Assembly: GCF_018417595.1 (NCBI RefSeq)
Contig: NZ_CP070982.1
Location: 3,306,001 to 3,370,000 of the forward strand
From: Pseudomonas entomophila
GTDB taxonomy: Bacteria; Pseudomonadota; Gammaproteobacteria; Pseudomonadales; Pseudomonadaceae
Direction of reading: 5' to 3'
DNA length: 64,000 nt
Shown here one piece after another: positions 15,658-27,000 of the stretch; position 1 is the stretch's first letter, and every line of letters begins with the position of its first letter. Below the pieces are notes generated by a model. It did not search any database. It saw only the letters and a list, made by a program, of their open reading frames with translations, and was not told the origin of the DNA. The position numbers and the translations under genes were made by a program.

Positions 15658-16467
15658 ATGCTCCTGACCCCCAACGCCATGGGCCGCCCGCTGCGCACGG
15701 GCCTGTACCTGACCACCGGGTTGATCGCGGCGTTCCTGCTGCTGCCGATCCTGTTCATCGTCCTGCTGTCGTTCGGCTCTTCGCAGTGGCTGGTGTTCCC
15801 GCCACCGGGCTGGACGCTCAAGTGGTACGGCCAGTTCTTCTCCAACCCCGAGTGGATGGACGCCGCCCTGGCCAGCCTCAAGGTCGCCGTGCTGACCACC
15901 CTCGCCGCCGTGGCCCTGGGCCTGCCCACCGCCTTCGCCCTGGTGCGTGGGCGCTTCCCCGGCCGCGAGCTGCTGTACGGGCTGTTCACCCTACCCATGA
16001 TCGTGCCGCTGGTGATCATCGCCGTGGCGGTGTACGCGCTGTTCCTCAAGCTGGGCTACACCGGCACGCTGGTGGCCTTCGTGGTCAGCCACGTGATCGT
16101 CGCCCTGCCGTTCACCATCATCTCGATCATCAACTCGCTCAAGCTGTTCGACCAGTCGATCGAGGACGCCGCGGTGATCTGCGGCGCCTCGCGCCTGCAG
16201 GCGATCGTCAAGGTGACCTTCCCGGCCATCCGCCCGGGGATGATCGCCGGCGGCCTGTTCGCCTTCCTGGTGTCCTGGGACGAGGTGGTGCTCAGCGTGA
16301 TGATGGCCAGCCCCGAACTGCAAACCCTGCCCGTGAAGATGTGGACCACCCTGCGCCAGGACCTGACCCCGGTCATCGCCGTCGCCTCGACGCTGCTGAT
16401 CGGCCTGTCGGTACTGATCATGGTCATCGCCGCCGCCCTGCGCCGGCGCAACGAAGTCAGCGCCTGA
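15658..16467 (+). CDS. ABC transporter permease 2 (PotC-like)
   Basis: This 269-residue permease starts 6 bp after the preceding gene and has six predicted membrane segments, the first around GLIAAFLLLPILFIVLLSFG. The EAA coupling loop reads EDAAVICGASRLQAIVKVTF. It is the second transmembrane partner of the importer. The short spacing and the same order as potABCD-type operons support joint function. Confidence 0.9.
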   Translation: MLLTPNAMGRPLRTGLYLTTGLIAAFLLLPILFIVLLSFGSSQWLVFPPPGWTLKWYGQFFSNPEWMDAALASLKVAVLTTLAAVALGLPTAFALVRGRFPGRELLYGLFTLPMIVPLVIIAVAVYALFLKLGYTGTLVAFVVSHVIVALPFTIISIINSLKLFDQSIEDAAVICGASRLQAIVKVTFPAIRPGMIAGGLFAFLVSWDEVVLSVMMASPELQTLPVKMWTTLRQDLTPVIAVASTLLIGLSVLIMVIAAALRRRNEVSA

Positions 16468-16486
16468 GCGCCCGGAGACAACAACA

Positions 16487-17599
16487 ATGAGTGCAGTGAT
16501 GAAAGACGATGCGCGCGGCTTGCCCCTGGTCAGCCTGCGCAACCTGAACAAGCACTACGGCGACTTCGCCGCGGTGGACAACATCGACCTGGACATCCAG
16601 GACGGTGAATTCCTCACCTTCCTTGGTTCCAGCGGCTCGGGCAAGTCCACCACCCTGTCGATGCTGGCCGGCTTCGAGACCCCGAGCAGCGGCGAGATCC
16701 TGGTCCAGGGCCAGTCGCTGGTGAACGTGCCGCCGCACAAGCGCGGCATCGGCATGGTGTTCCAACGCTACTCGCTGTTCCCGCACCTGAACGTGCGCGA
16801 CAATATCGCCTTCCCCCTGGCCATCCGCAAGCACAGTGCCAGCGAGATCGCCAAGCGCGTGGACGCCATGCTCAAGCTGGTGCAGCTGGAGCCGTTCGCC
16901 CACCGCCGCCCGGCCCAGCTCTCCGGTGGCCAGCAGCAGCGCGTGGCGATTGCCCGGGCGCTGGTGTACGAGCCGCGCATCCTGCTGATGGACGAACCGC
17001 TCGGGGCGCTGGACAAGAAGCTGCGCGAGGACCTGCAGGACGAGCTGCGCCAGTTGCATCGGCGCCTGGGGATCACCATCGTCTACGTGACCCACGACCA
17101 GGAGGAGGCGATGCGCCTGTCGCAGCGCATCGCCATCTTCAGCCATGGGCGGATCGTCGGGCTGGGCACAGGCTACGACCTCTACCAGAACCCGCCCAAT
17201 GCCTTCGTCGCCTCGTTCCTGGGCAATTCCAACTTCCTGCGGATCAAGGCCAGCGGCAATGGCGCGGGCAGTTTCGAGGAGCAGCCGGTGGCGATCCGCC
17301 TGACGCCGGGGCTGGCCAGCGGGCAGGACGCGCAGGTCATGGTGCGGCCGGAGAAAGCCTTGGCGTTGACGCTTGAACAGGCAGCACGCGATGCACTGCC
17401 TGGTGGTTGGAACGAGGTGGACGCCCGTGTCGGCGAAGTCTTGTTCCTTGGGGAAAGCCAGACCTGCCACGTAGTGACCCAGGGCGGAACGGCGCTGACG
17501 GTCAAGGCGTTGTCCGCCGCCGGCATGCCCATGCAGCCGGGCGACCGGGTCAAGGTGCGCTGGGCGGTGGCCGATGCCTGCATCTACACCGAGCAGTAG
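16487..17599 (+). CDS. ABC transporter ATP-binding protein (PotA-like)
   Basis: The 370-residue ATPase carries Walker A GSSGSGKST (about residues 48-56), signature LSGGQQQR (about 144-151), Walker B RILLMDEP (about 163-170) and the switch His in YVTHDQEEA. After residue ~240 follows a TOBE-type regulatory domain, as in PotA/UgpC-type importers. It energises the two preceding permeases. It ends 42 bp before an inverted REP pair that probably terminates the operon. Confidence 0.92.
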   Translation: MSAVMKDDARGLPLVSLRNLNKHYGDFAAVDNIDLDIQDGEFLTFLGSSGSGKSTTLSMLAGFETPSSGEILVQGQSLVNVPPHKRGIGMVFQRYSLFPHLNVRDNIAFPLAIRKHSASEIAKRVDAMLKLVQLEPFAHRRPAQLSGGQQQRVAIARALVYEPRILLMDEPLGALDKKLREDLQDELRQLHRRLGITIVYVTHDQEEAMRLSQRIAIFSHGRIVGLGTGYDLYQNPPNAFVASFLGNSNFLRIKASGNGAGSFEEQPVAIRLTPGLASGQDAQVMVRPEKALALTLEQAARDALPGGWNEVDARVGEVLFLGESQTCHVVTQGGTALTVKALSAAGMPMQPGDRVKVRWAVADACIYTEQ

Positions 17600-17640
17600 C
17601 TGAGACCACGCTGTGGGAGCAATTGGGACTCACGGCTTTC

Positions 17641-17753
17641 CCTGTAGGAGCGGCCTTGTGCCGCGAAAGGGCCGCAAAGCGGCCCCGGCATTTTCTGCAC
17701 TCTGCTGAAATCCTGGGGCTGCTGCGCAGCCCTTTCGCGGCACAAGGCCGCTC
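17641..17753. repeat. Inverted REP pair (BIME) between convergent genes
   Basis: Two P. putida-type REP units face each other: 17641-17687 (cctgtaggagcggccttgtg... with gggccgcaaagcggcccc) and 17715-17753 (ggggctgctgcgcagcccc... ending gcacaaggccgctc). They separate the converging ABC operon and macB and likely serve both as terminator. Confidence 0.85.
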
Positions 17754-17764
17754 AGGGTCTACGC

Positions 17765-19774
17765 TCAATCCCGCGCCAAGGCCTCGATCGGGTCCAGCCG
17801 CGCCGCGTTCCTCGCCGGCACGAAACCGAACACGATGCCGATCAGCGTCGAGCAGACGAACGCGGTCACGATCGAGCCCAGCGAGAACACCATCTCCCAC
17901 TGCTTGACGAACAGCGCGAACAGGTAGCCGATCCCGTACGACAGCCCGATCCCGATCACCCCGCCGATCAGGCAGACCATCACCGCCTCCACCAGGAACT
18001 GCTGGCGGATATCCGACTGCCGTGCCCCCACCGCCATGCGGATGCCGATCTCGCGGGTACGCTCGGTGACCGACACCAGCATGATGTTCATCACCCCGAT
18101 GCCCCCCACCACCAGCGAGATCACCGCGATCAGCGACAGCAGCAGGGTCAGCGAGCGGCTGGTCTTCTGCACCGTCTGCATGATGCTGTCGAGGTTGTTG
18201 GTGAAGAAGTCCTTGGTACCATGACGCTGCAGCATCAGCTTGTTGACTTCCTCCTCCACCCGCTTGCTCGGCAGGCCGTCCTTGATCCGCACGCTGATGC
18301 TGTCCAGGTGGCGCTGGCCGAGCACCCGCCCGGCGGCGGTCTCGTAGGGCATCCACACGTTCAACGAGTTGCCGGCGACGAACAGGTTCTTGTTCTCGGC
18401 GGTCACCCCGATCACCGTGCATGGCAGGCTACCGACCAAAATCACCTGCCCCAGCGCCTCGACCCCGGGCGCGAACAGGCGCTTGCGGGTGTTGTGGTCG
18501 ATCACCACCACCTGCGCCTGGCGCCGGGCGTCGTCGGCGCTGAACACGATGCCCTCGGCCAGTGGGATGTTGCGCACCTGGAAGTACTGCTCGCTGACCC
18601 CGTTGAGCTGCACGTCGGCGTCGATGTTGCGGTAGCGCACCAGCGAGCCCTGGCCGATCACCGGGGTGGCGCTGTCGACGTAGTACAGTTCGTTGAGCGC
18701 GGTGACGTCCGCCGGCGACAGGGTCTCGATGGCCTTGGCGCGGCTGTCGCCGAAACTCTTGCCCGAGTAGATGTCGATGGTGTTGCTGCCGATCGCCTGG
18801 ATATCCTTGAGCACATAGCCCTTGGCGCCCTCGCCGATCGCCGAGATCGACACCACCGAAGTGATGCCGATGATGATCCCGAGCATGGTCAGCAAGGTGC
18901 GCATGCGGTGCGAAATCAAGGCGATCCAGGCCATCTTGAAGGCCTCGCGGAACAGCCCCAGGCTCGCCACCAGCCGCCGTGGCGCCCGTTCGCTGGCCGG
19001 CTGCACCTCTTCAACCGGCTTCGCGGCTTCGCGCACCGTGCACCGGTCGTCGACGATCTGCCCGTCGCTGACTTCGATGATGCGCTCGGCATGGGCGGCC
19101 ACCTTGGGGTCGTGGGTCACCAGGATCACCGTATGCCCGGCGGCGTGCAGTTCCAGCAGGATGTTCATGACCTCTTTGCCGCTGGCGGTGTCCAGCGCCC
19201 CGGTGGGCTCGTCGGCGAGGATCACCTCGCCCCCATTCATCAGCGCCCGGCAGATGCTCACCCGTTGCTGCTGGCCACCGGACAACTGGCTGGGGCGGTT
19301 CGCCAGGTGCCCGGCCAGGCCCAGGCGCGACAGCAGTTCGCGAGCCCGTTGGTGGCGCCCGGCCTGGGGCACGCCGGCATACACCGCGGGGATCTCCACA
19401 TTGCGCAGGGCGTCCAGGTGCGGCAACAGGTGATAGCGCTGGAAGATGAAACCGAAGTGGTCACGCCGCAGCGCGGCCAGGGCGTCGTCGTCCAGGTCGC
19501 GGGTTTCCTGGCCATTGACCTGGTAGCTGCCGCTGCTGGCGTTGTCGAGGCAACCGAGGATGTTCATCAGCGTCGACTTGCCCGAGCCCGAGGCGCCGAT
19601 GATCGCCACCAGCTCGCCGGCACGGATCTGCAGGTCGATATCCTTGAGCGCCAGGAACTCACGGTCGCCGGCCATGAACCGCCGGCTCACGCCCGCCAGG
19701 CGCAACAGCGGCTGGCCCTGCTGCGCCGCCCGCGTTCGCTGCGGCGACAATTCGACAGTCATGTTCATGGTCAC
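17765..19774 (-). CDS. macB: MacB-type ABC exporter, lipopeptide secretion
   Basis: The protein (669 aa from the GTG at 19774) has an N-terminal ATPase with Walker A GASGSGKST, signature LSGGQQQR and Walker B VILADEP. A first membrane segment follows (MRTLLTMLGIIIGITSVVSI, about 290-310), then a large periplasmic domain, then three C-terminal membrane segments: the MacB/FtsX topology. With MacA and an outer-membrane TolC it exports peptides, siderophores and lipopeptides; macAB genes sit directly behind several Pseudomonas lipopeptide NRPS operons. The GTG overlaps the macA stop (GTGA), giving translational coupling; ATGs two and four codons later are alternative starts. Here it is expected to export the etlB/etlC product. 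Confidence 0.92.
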   Translation of the reverse strand: MTMNMTVELSPQRTRAAQQGQPLLRLAGVSRRFMAGDREFLALKDIDLQIRAGELVAIIGASGSGKSTLMNILGCLDNASSGSYQVNGQETRDLDDDALAALRRDHFGFIFQRYHLLPHLDALRNVEIPAVYAGVPQAGRHQRARELLSRLGLAGHLANRPSQLSGGQQQRVSICRALMNGGEVILADEPTGALDTASGKEVMNILLELHAAGHTVILVTHDPKVAAHAERIIEVSDGQIVDDRCTVREAAKPVEEVQPASERAPRRLVASLGLFREAFKMAWIALISHRMRTLLTMLGIIIGITSVVSISAIGEGAKGYVLKDIQAIGSNTIDIYSGKSFGDSRAKAIETLSPADVTALNELYYVDSATPVIGQGSLVRYRNIDADVQLNGVSEQYFQVRNIPLAEGIVFSADDARRQAQVVVIDHNTRKRLFAPGVEALGQVILVGSLPCTVIGVTAENKNLFVAGNSLNVWMPYETAAGRVLGQRHLDSISVRIKDGLPSKRVEEEVNKLMLQRHGTKDFFTNNLDSIMQTVQKTSRSLTLLLSLIAVISLVVGGIGVMNIMLVSVTERTREIGIRMAVGARQSDIRQQFLVEAVMVCLIGGVIGIGLSYGIGYLFALFVKQWEMVFSLGSIVTAFVCSTLIGIVFGFVPARNAARLDPIEALARD

Positions 19775-20925
19775 GCCCCCGACTCACCGGTAACAGGTTC
19801 GCCGATCACCACCCGGTCACCTTCGTCCAGGCCCGCCTTGACTTGCACCTTGACGTTGTTGTTGATCCCGGCCTGTACCTTGCGCACCTGGGCGAAACCC
19901 TTGGCGTCGAGCACCCGCACCGCGAAGCTGCCGTCCTTGTCGCGCGGGCCCAGCGCCGCCACCGGCACGGTCAACACCCCTTGCGCCGTATCGAGGACGA
20001 TGCGCACCTGGGCGGTCATCGAGATGCGCAGGCGGTGCTCGGGGTTGGGTACCTCGAACAGTGCGTTGTAGAACACCGCGCCGGGCTTGCGGGACGCGCC
20101 GCTGCTCTTGTCGGTGCTCTCCAGGTAGTTCTGCGGCGCGGGCTCGGTGCCGCGCAGCCTGGCGTAGTAACGCTGGTCGTCACCGAGGATGGTGAAGTAC
20201 ACCTGCTGGCCGGGGCTGATGTGGATCACGTCGGCCTCGGACACCTGCGCCTTGATGGTCATGGTGTCCAGGTCAGCGAGCTTGAGCAGCACCGGCGCCA
20301 TCTGGTTGGCGATCACGGTCTGGCCTTCCTGGGTGACGACCCCCACCACATGGCCATTGATCGGCGCAACGATGCGGGTGTAGCCCAGGTTGACCTTGGC
20401 CGTGTCGACCTGCACCTGGGCGCTCTTGATCTGTGCGTCCAGCGACAGCAGGTTGGCCTGCTGCACCTCGTACTCCGACTCGGCGTTGTCGAAATCCTGG
20501 CGCGAGATCGATTCGTCCTCCTGCAGCACTTCATAGCGCTCGTAGACCCGCTTGGCCTGCTTGAGCTTGGCTTGGGTCGAGCGGCGTTCGGCCTGCAGCT
20601 TCTCCGCGTCCACCTCGGCCTGGCGCAGGGTGTTGCGCAGTACCAGCGGGTCGATCTCGGCCAGCCATTGGCCCTCGGTGACCTTGTCGCCCAGCTTGAC
20701 CTTCAGTGACTTGAGCTGCCCGGAAACCTGGGCGCCGACATCCACCTGGCGGATGCCTTCCAGGGTACCGGTGGCCAATACCGCGTTCTCGATGTCGCCG
20801 CGTTCGACCGTGGCGGTGATGTATTGCGGCGGCTTGGCCGGCGCCTGCACCGCGTACAGCACGATACCGGCGACCAGGGCGGCCGCGGCGCCCAGCGTGA
20901 TCTTGCGAAACTTCGACTTTTCCAT
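19771..20925 (-). CDS. macA: MacA-type periplasmic adaptor protein
   Basis: The 384-residue protein opens with a membrane anchor (ITLGAAAALVAGIVLYAV) and the HlyD-family adaptor core: VDVGAQVSGQLKSLKVKLGDKVTEGQWLAEIDP (lipoyl first half), a coiled-coil hairpin (about 95-175), and the returning half TRIVAPINGHVVGVVTQEGQTV. C-terminal beta-barrel and membrane-proximal domains follow. It bridges MacB to a TolC-like channel. It starts 86 bp after the etlC stop, beyond a REP unit, and overlaps macB by 4 bp, so etlB-etlC-macA-macB read as one transcription direction. Confidence 0.92.
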   Translation of the reverse strand: MEKSKFRKITLGAAAALVAGIVLYAVQAPAKPPQYITATVERGDIENAVLATGTLEGIRQVDVGAQVSGQLKSLKVKLGDKVTEGQWLAEIDPLVLRNTLRQAEVDAEKLQAERRSTQAKLKQAKRVYERYEVLQEDESISRQDFDNAESEYEVQQANLLSLDAQIKSAQVQVDTAKVNLGYTRIVAPINGHVVGVVTQEGQTVIANQMAPVLLKLADLDTMTIKAQVSEADVIHISPGQQVYFTILGDDQRYYARLRGTEPAPQNYLESTDKSSGASRKPGAVFYNALFEVPNPEHRLRISMTAQVRIVLDTAQGVLTVPVAALGPRDKDGSFAVRVLDAKGFAQVRKVQAGINNNVKVQVKAGLDEGDRVVIGEPVTGESGA

Positions 20926-20948
20926 GAGTGCCCACTACTGATCAGAGA

Positions 20949-20992
20949 GGGGCCGCGCCGCGGCCCTTTCGCGACACAAGGCCGCTCCCACA
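20949..20992. repeat. REP element between etlC and macA
   Basis: A GC hairpin (gggccgcgccgcggccc) followed by the conserved ccctttcgcgacacaaggccgctccca lies in the 86-bp gap between the etlC stop and the macA start. It may lower macAB expression relative to the NRPS genes by partial termination or RNA processing. Confidence 0.75.
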
Positions 20993-21011
20993 GACAATCC
21001 TTCGCCTGGCT

Positions 21012-24000
21012 TCACGACAACCTCGTCTTCAAGGCCAAGGCCTGGCCGTCATGCCACCACGCCGCCAGGCTGAACACATCCGGCACCTTGAGGATGCTGA
21101 AGTGGTTGCCTGGCCCCTGCCATACCTCCAGTGTCGGCATCAGTTGCCGCCAGCCCTCCTCCATGGCCCGATGCTCGCGCTGGTTGCCGGCGGCATCCAG
21201 CGCCGGGTCGGTCACCAGCACCAGCCGCGCCAGGCCATCGAACCGCGCCTGTGGCCGATAGACCGTGCGCAACGCACTGGCGAAGGTGCGTACCACGCCC
21301 GCCAGGGCCTGGGGCGTGGAGCGCGACGGCAACAGCCCGACCCGCACCATGGCCCCGTGCAACTGGTTCATTTGCGCCTGGTCATCCGCCTCGGCGAAGG
21401 CCTCGGCGGCAATGCCCAGCGACTTGCCGGTGGACAGCTGCAACGAATCGACCAACCGCTGCAAAGCCTCGGTGAAGGTGTGCGGCTTGCCGCAACCACC
21501 ACCGCCGCCCGGCGCCTCGCTGTCGATCAGGGTCAGCGATCGCACCTCGCGGCCCTTGGCCTGCAAGCGCGCCGCCATGGCATGCGCGACCCAGCCGCCA
21601 AACGAATGCCCGACCAGGTTCACTGGCCCCTGGGGGTAGAACGCTTCGATGGCCCGCACATGGCAGTCCGCCGCGGCCTCCACGCTGCTGTGCGGCACTT
21701 CGCCTGCGGCCAGGCCCCTGGCCTGCAGCCCATGCACCGGCCAATCATGGCCCAGGGCCTCGGCCAGGCCGATGAAGCTGGTGACGCTGTCCCCCGCGCC
21801 CGGCACGCAGAACACCGGCACATGCCCGGGCGTGCCACTCTGTATTGCCAGCAGCGGCTGGTGGGCCGGCAACGCGTGGCCCTGAGCGCTCGCCATGGCC
21901 TGGGCGATGGCCTCGCCGAGCACGGCCGCGTTGGGCGCCTGGATAAGGCTCTGGTGGTCGCCGGGTACCGTCAGGCAATGCAACACCTGCCCCGGCAGCG
22001 CTTCGGCCCAGCCCAGGGTCGGGCTGTCGCAGGGAACACTGTTCTCGCGCTGCTCGGCCTTGAACAGGTGCAACGGCACTGGCAGCGGCGCCAGGTGGTA
22101 ATGGGCCAGGGCATGGCCATGGGCGACATGGCGCTCGAAGAAGTGACGCAGTTGCGCATCGCTGGCCTGGGCCAGGCCCGGCACCAGCAACTGCCGCTCG
22201 CGGCAGTGGGCGAGCAGCGCATCGAACGCCCTGTCGTCGCTTTGCAGCGCCTCGACTTGCGCCAGTTGCGCAGCCCCCGCCTCTCCTTGATCCTGCCAGT
22301 GCAACTGGCAGTGCTGCAGCAATTGCGCCTCGGCCTGGCGCGGGCCTTGCCAGCGTGCCTTGCCCTGGTCGACCAGGCGCGGCACATAGGTGTCGATCAG
22401 GCCGACGAAGGCCACCGCTTCGTCCGCCCCCAGCAACTGGGCGGCCACCTCGTACGCCAGCACCCCGCCAAACGACCAGCCGGCCAGGTGGTACGGGCCA
22501 TGGGCTTGCACCGCCCGGATCCGCCGCACCAGGCGCGCCGCCAGGCACTCGAGGGTGTACAACTGCGGCTGGCCGACGGGCACACCGGGCAACCCGTAGA
22601 TCGGGAAGTCACCCGGCACATGCCGGCCCAGGACCGGGAAGTACAGGTCCAGGCCGCTGAACTCGTGCAGCAGGAACAACGGCGGCAGGCTGCCCTCGGC
22701 ACGCACGGTGACCAGGCTGTCGTCGTCACGGCCTGGCTCACGTTCGTCCAGGCGCTCGGCCAGGGCGGCGATGTTCGGATGCTGGAACAACTCCGCCAGG
22801 GTGGTGCGCAGCCCGCTACGCTCCATCTCGCTCACCAGGCGGATCGCCAGCAGCGAATGCCCGCCGAGCTCGAAGAAGTTGTCATGCCGACCGACTCGCT
22901 CCACCTCCAGCACCTGCGCCCACAGCGCGGCCAGCGCGTGCTCCAGGGCGCTGGCCGGGGCTTCGAAGGCGGCCACCAGCAGGTCCTGCGCGCCGGGCAG
23001 CGGCAGTGCCTTGCGGTCGACCTTGCCATTGTTGGTCAGCGGCAACGCTTCCAGTGCCACGAAGGCCGCCGGCAGCATGTACTCCGGCAACCGTTCGCGC
23101 AGGAACGCCCTCACCTTCGGCCCGTCGAGCGCCGGGTCGTGACGGGTGAACCAGGCCACCAGGCGCAGCGGCCCCTGCTCCAGGCGCAAGGCCTGGGCCA
23201 CCCCCTCATCCAGCCCCGGGCATTGGGCCAGGTGTTGCTCGATCTCGCCCAGCTCGATGCGGAAGCCGCGGATCTTGACCTGGTCGTCGTTGCGCCCCAG
23301 GCACTCCAACTGGCCGTCCGGGCGCCAACGCGCCAGGTCACCGGTACGGTACATCCGCGCGCCGGGAACAGCGCTGAACGGGTCGTCGAGGAAGCGCTCG
23401 GCGGTCAGCTGCGGGCGTTCGAGGTAGCCCAGGGCCACACCGTCGCCGCCGATGTACAGCTCCCCGGTCACCCCTTCGGGCAACACCCGGCCCTGGTGAT
23501 CGAGCACATAGACCGTGGTGTTGCCGATGGGGCGGCCGATCGGCACATGCTCGGCGTCCTCGGCCAGCGCCCGCACTTCATGGGTGGTGGCGAAGGTGGT
23601 GGTTTCCGTGGGCCCGTAGCAATGCACCAGGCGCACGTTCGGTGCCTGGGCCAGCAAGGCACGGAAGGCGCCGGGGTCGCCACGCTCGCCGCCGCACAGC
23701 AGGATGCGCAGCCCGGCCAGGGCTTCGGGGATCAGTTGCACGTACTGGTTGAACAACGCGGTGGTGACGAACAGCACGCTGGCGCCGCCCTCGCGCAGGG
23801 TGGCGCCGAAGCGTGCCGGCTCCAGCAGCGTCTGGTGATCGATCACCAGCACCTGGCCACCGTTGAGCAGCGCGCCCCAGACATCCATGGTGGCGGCGTC
23901 GAACGCCGGGTTGGCGGCGAAGGCGATACGGTCCTGGGCATTGAAGTCGGCGTAGCCGTTGTTCAGCACCAGGCGGGTGATGCCGCGATGCGCGACACGC

Positions 24001-27000
24001 ACCCCTTTCGGCGTGCCGGTGGAGCCGGAGGTGTACATCACGTAGGCCACGTCGGCGGCGTCCACGGCCAGGCCCGGGTTGTGTCCGGGCTGGTCGTCGA
24101 GCGCCAGGCAATCGAGGTCGACGCGCCGCACCCCCAGGTCCCCGGCAATGCCGCCGAGGGTCAGCAGCGCCACCGCCTGGCAATCCTGCGCCATGAACGC
24201 CTGGCGCTCGGTGGGCGCGTTGATGTCCAGCGGCACATACACCGCGGCGCACTTGAGCACCGCCAGCTGGGCCACCAGCAACGGCAGCGAGCGCGGCAGC
24301 AGGACCGCCACGTGGTCACCCGGCGCCACGCCTTCGCCAACCAGCCAGTGGGCGAGCTGGTTGGCCTGCTCGTTGAGCTCGGCGTAGGTCAACTGGCGTT
24401 CATCGTGCACGGCGGCGAGGGCCAGCGGGTGACGTGCCACGCGCTGTTCGAACAGGCGTTGCACCGGTTCTTCGCGCGGGTAGTCGCGGTCGCTGGCGTT
24501 GTACTCGACCAGCAAGCGCTGGCGCTCCTCGTCCGGCACGATAACAAGCCGCTCCAGGCCCTGCTCCGGCGCCGACTCCAGGGCGTGCAGCAGCCCTTGC
24601 ACGGCGTGTTCGAGATAGCCGCACAGGCGACGGGCGTCGATGCCTGGCGCGCACTGGGCGCTGAGGCAGAAGGCCTCGCCCAGGTCGTCGATGCTCAGCA
24701 CCAGCGGATAGTTGCTGCCTTCATGGGCCTGCAGCAGCTGGATGCCGGCCCAGGCCTGCGCGGCCTGTGTATCGGCACGCACCGCCGCGGCGCTGTGGCG
24801 ATAGTTCAACAAGGTACTGAACAGCGGCGCCCCGGGGGGCAGTGCACTGCAACGCTGGGCCAGGGCGAGCTGGGCGTGTTCATGCACCAATAGCCCGGTC
24901 AGGCGGCGATGGGTGTCGAGCACCGCCTCGCGCACCGGCAGGCCGCCGACGTTCAGGCGCAGCGGCAAGGTGTTGATGAACATCCCCAGCGCCCGCTCCA
25001 CGCCCTCGCCCCCCTGCAGCCGGCCCAGCAACACGGTGCCGAAGACCACGCTGTCGCGCCCCGACAACTGCCCCAGCACCAGCCCCCAGGCCAGGTGCAG
25101 CAGGCTGGCGGCGCCGACGCCAAGCTGGCGGGCCTGCTCGCGCAGCCGGCGTGACAGCGCATCGTCGAGCAGTTGCCGGACCTCGGCCTCTGCATGCGGG
25201 TGTGGGTGTGGATGGGCGCCGTAGGCCAAGGTCGGCTCGTCGATGTCGCCCAATTGTTCGCGGAAGTAGGCCTCATGCTGGGCCTCGTCCACCCCTTGCA
25301 GCACCTGGGCGATGTAGTTGCGGTACGGCACCGGTGCGGGCAGCCGATGGGCTTCACCAAGCAGGCAGGCCTGCAGTTCGGCGCGCAGCACGTCCTGGGC
25401 GACGTGATCCATGACCATGTGGTGGAACAGCAAGGTGGCCTCGATGGCACCGTTGCCCTGGGCCTGGCGATGCACCAGGCGCAGCAAGGGCGCGCGGGTC
25501 AGGTCCAGGCGCAGGGCCGGTGCTTCGCCGTCGCCGAGGGCCACGACTTCCAGCGGCGCCCGGCGCCAGACCACCTGCACCGGCTGCGCCAGGCCTTCCC
25601 AGTACAGCGAGGTGCGCAGGATGTCGTGGCGCGCGATCACTTGGTCCAAGGCACGCTGCAACGTCGCCAGGCGTCCGGCATCATCCAGCAGGAACGTGAC
25701 CTGCTGGACATAGGGGTCGGCGCCCTCGCTGGCCAGGTGGTGGAAGTGAATACCCGCCTGCAGGGGGCCCAGGGGGTAGATGTCCTGCACATTGGCGGCG
25801 CCCCCCGGCACGCTGGCAACGATCCGATCGATGGCCTGTTGCTCCAACGTCACCAGCGGCAGCAGCTCCGGTGTGATGTGGGTGCAGTCATCATCGATGC
25901 GGTTGGCCGGCACCTCTGCCTCGAACACCTGACCAAGGGTGGCGGCCAGCACCGCCACGGTGGGCTTGTCGAACAGCACGCGGATATCCACCGTCATGCC
26001 CTGCGCGCGCAGGCGCGAGGTCAGGGTCACGGCCAGCAGCGAGTGGCCGCCCAGTTCGAAGAAGTTGTCGTGCCGCCCTACCCGCTCCACCCCCAGCAGC
26101 TCGGCCCAGAGCTTGGCCAGCAGTTCCTCGGTCGCGCCTTCGGGCGCCTCGTAGGCCCGGCTCTGCACCGCCTCCGGCACCGGCAGCGCCTTGCGGTCGA
26201 GCTTGCCGTTGGGGCTCAGCGGCAACGCTTCCAGGTGGATGAACTGTGCCGGCACCATGAACGCCGGCAACCGCGCCAGCAGCGCCGCGCGCAGTACCTC
26301 TGTGGGTTGCGGGGTGCCGGTGCAGTACGCCACCAGGCGCTGCTCGCGGGCCAGCACCACCGCCTCCTTGACCCCCTCGATGCCGGTCAGGCAGGCCTGG
26401 ATCTCGCCCAGTTCGATGCGCAAGCCACGCAGTTTCACCTGGTCATCGTTGCGCCCCAGGTACTCCAGGTTGCCGTCGGCCAGGTGCCGCGCCAGGTCGC
26501 CGGTGCGGTACAGCCGCCCGCCCGGGCGGGTGCCGAACGGGTCGTCGAGGAAGCGCTCGGCGGTCAGTTCGCCACGGTTGAGGTAACCGCGGGCCACCTG
26601 CACGCCGCCGATGTACAACTCGCCCGCCACGCCCTGCGGCACCGGCTGGCCGTGGCCGTCCAGCACATACAGGGTGGTGTTGGCGATTGGCTTGCCGATC
26701 GGCGTGTTGTCCGGCGCGGTCACACAGTGCCAGGCACTGACGTCCACCGCCGCCTCGGTCGGGCCGTACAGGTTGTGCAGCTCGACCGTTGGTAGTTGCG
26801 CCTGGAAGCGCCGCACCAGCGCGCCGGGCAGGGCCTCGCCGCTGCACAGCACGCGCTTGAGCCCTTCGGGCTGCACCGCGCCATGGGCGAGGAACACGTC
26901 CAGCATCGACGGCACGAAGTGCAAGGTGCTGACCTGCTCGGCGCGCATCACTTCACGCAGGTATTCCGGGTCGCGGTGGCCACCGGGCCGGGCCATGACC

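Noticed and set aside
20928..24893. Very long plus-strand frames opposite the NRPS genes (e.g. 20928-24893, 39896-45352, 57956-61009)
   Set aside because: They are antisense shadows caused by GC-rich third positions; translations are His/Gln/Arg/Gly-rich, have no domains, and repeat with the NRPS modules.
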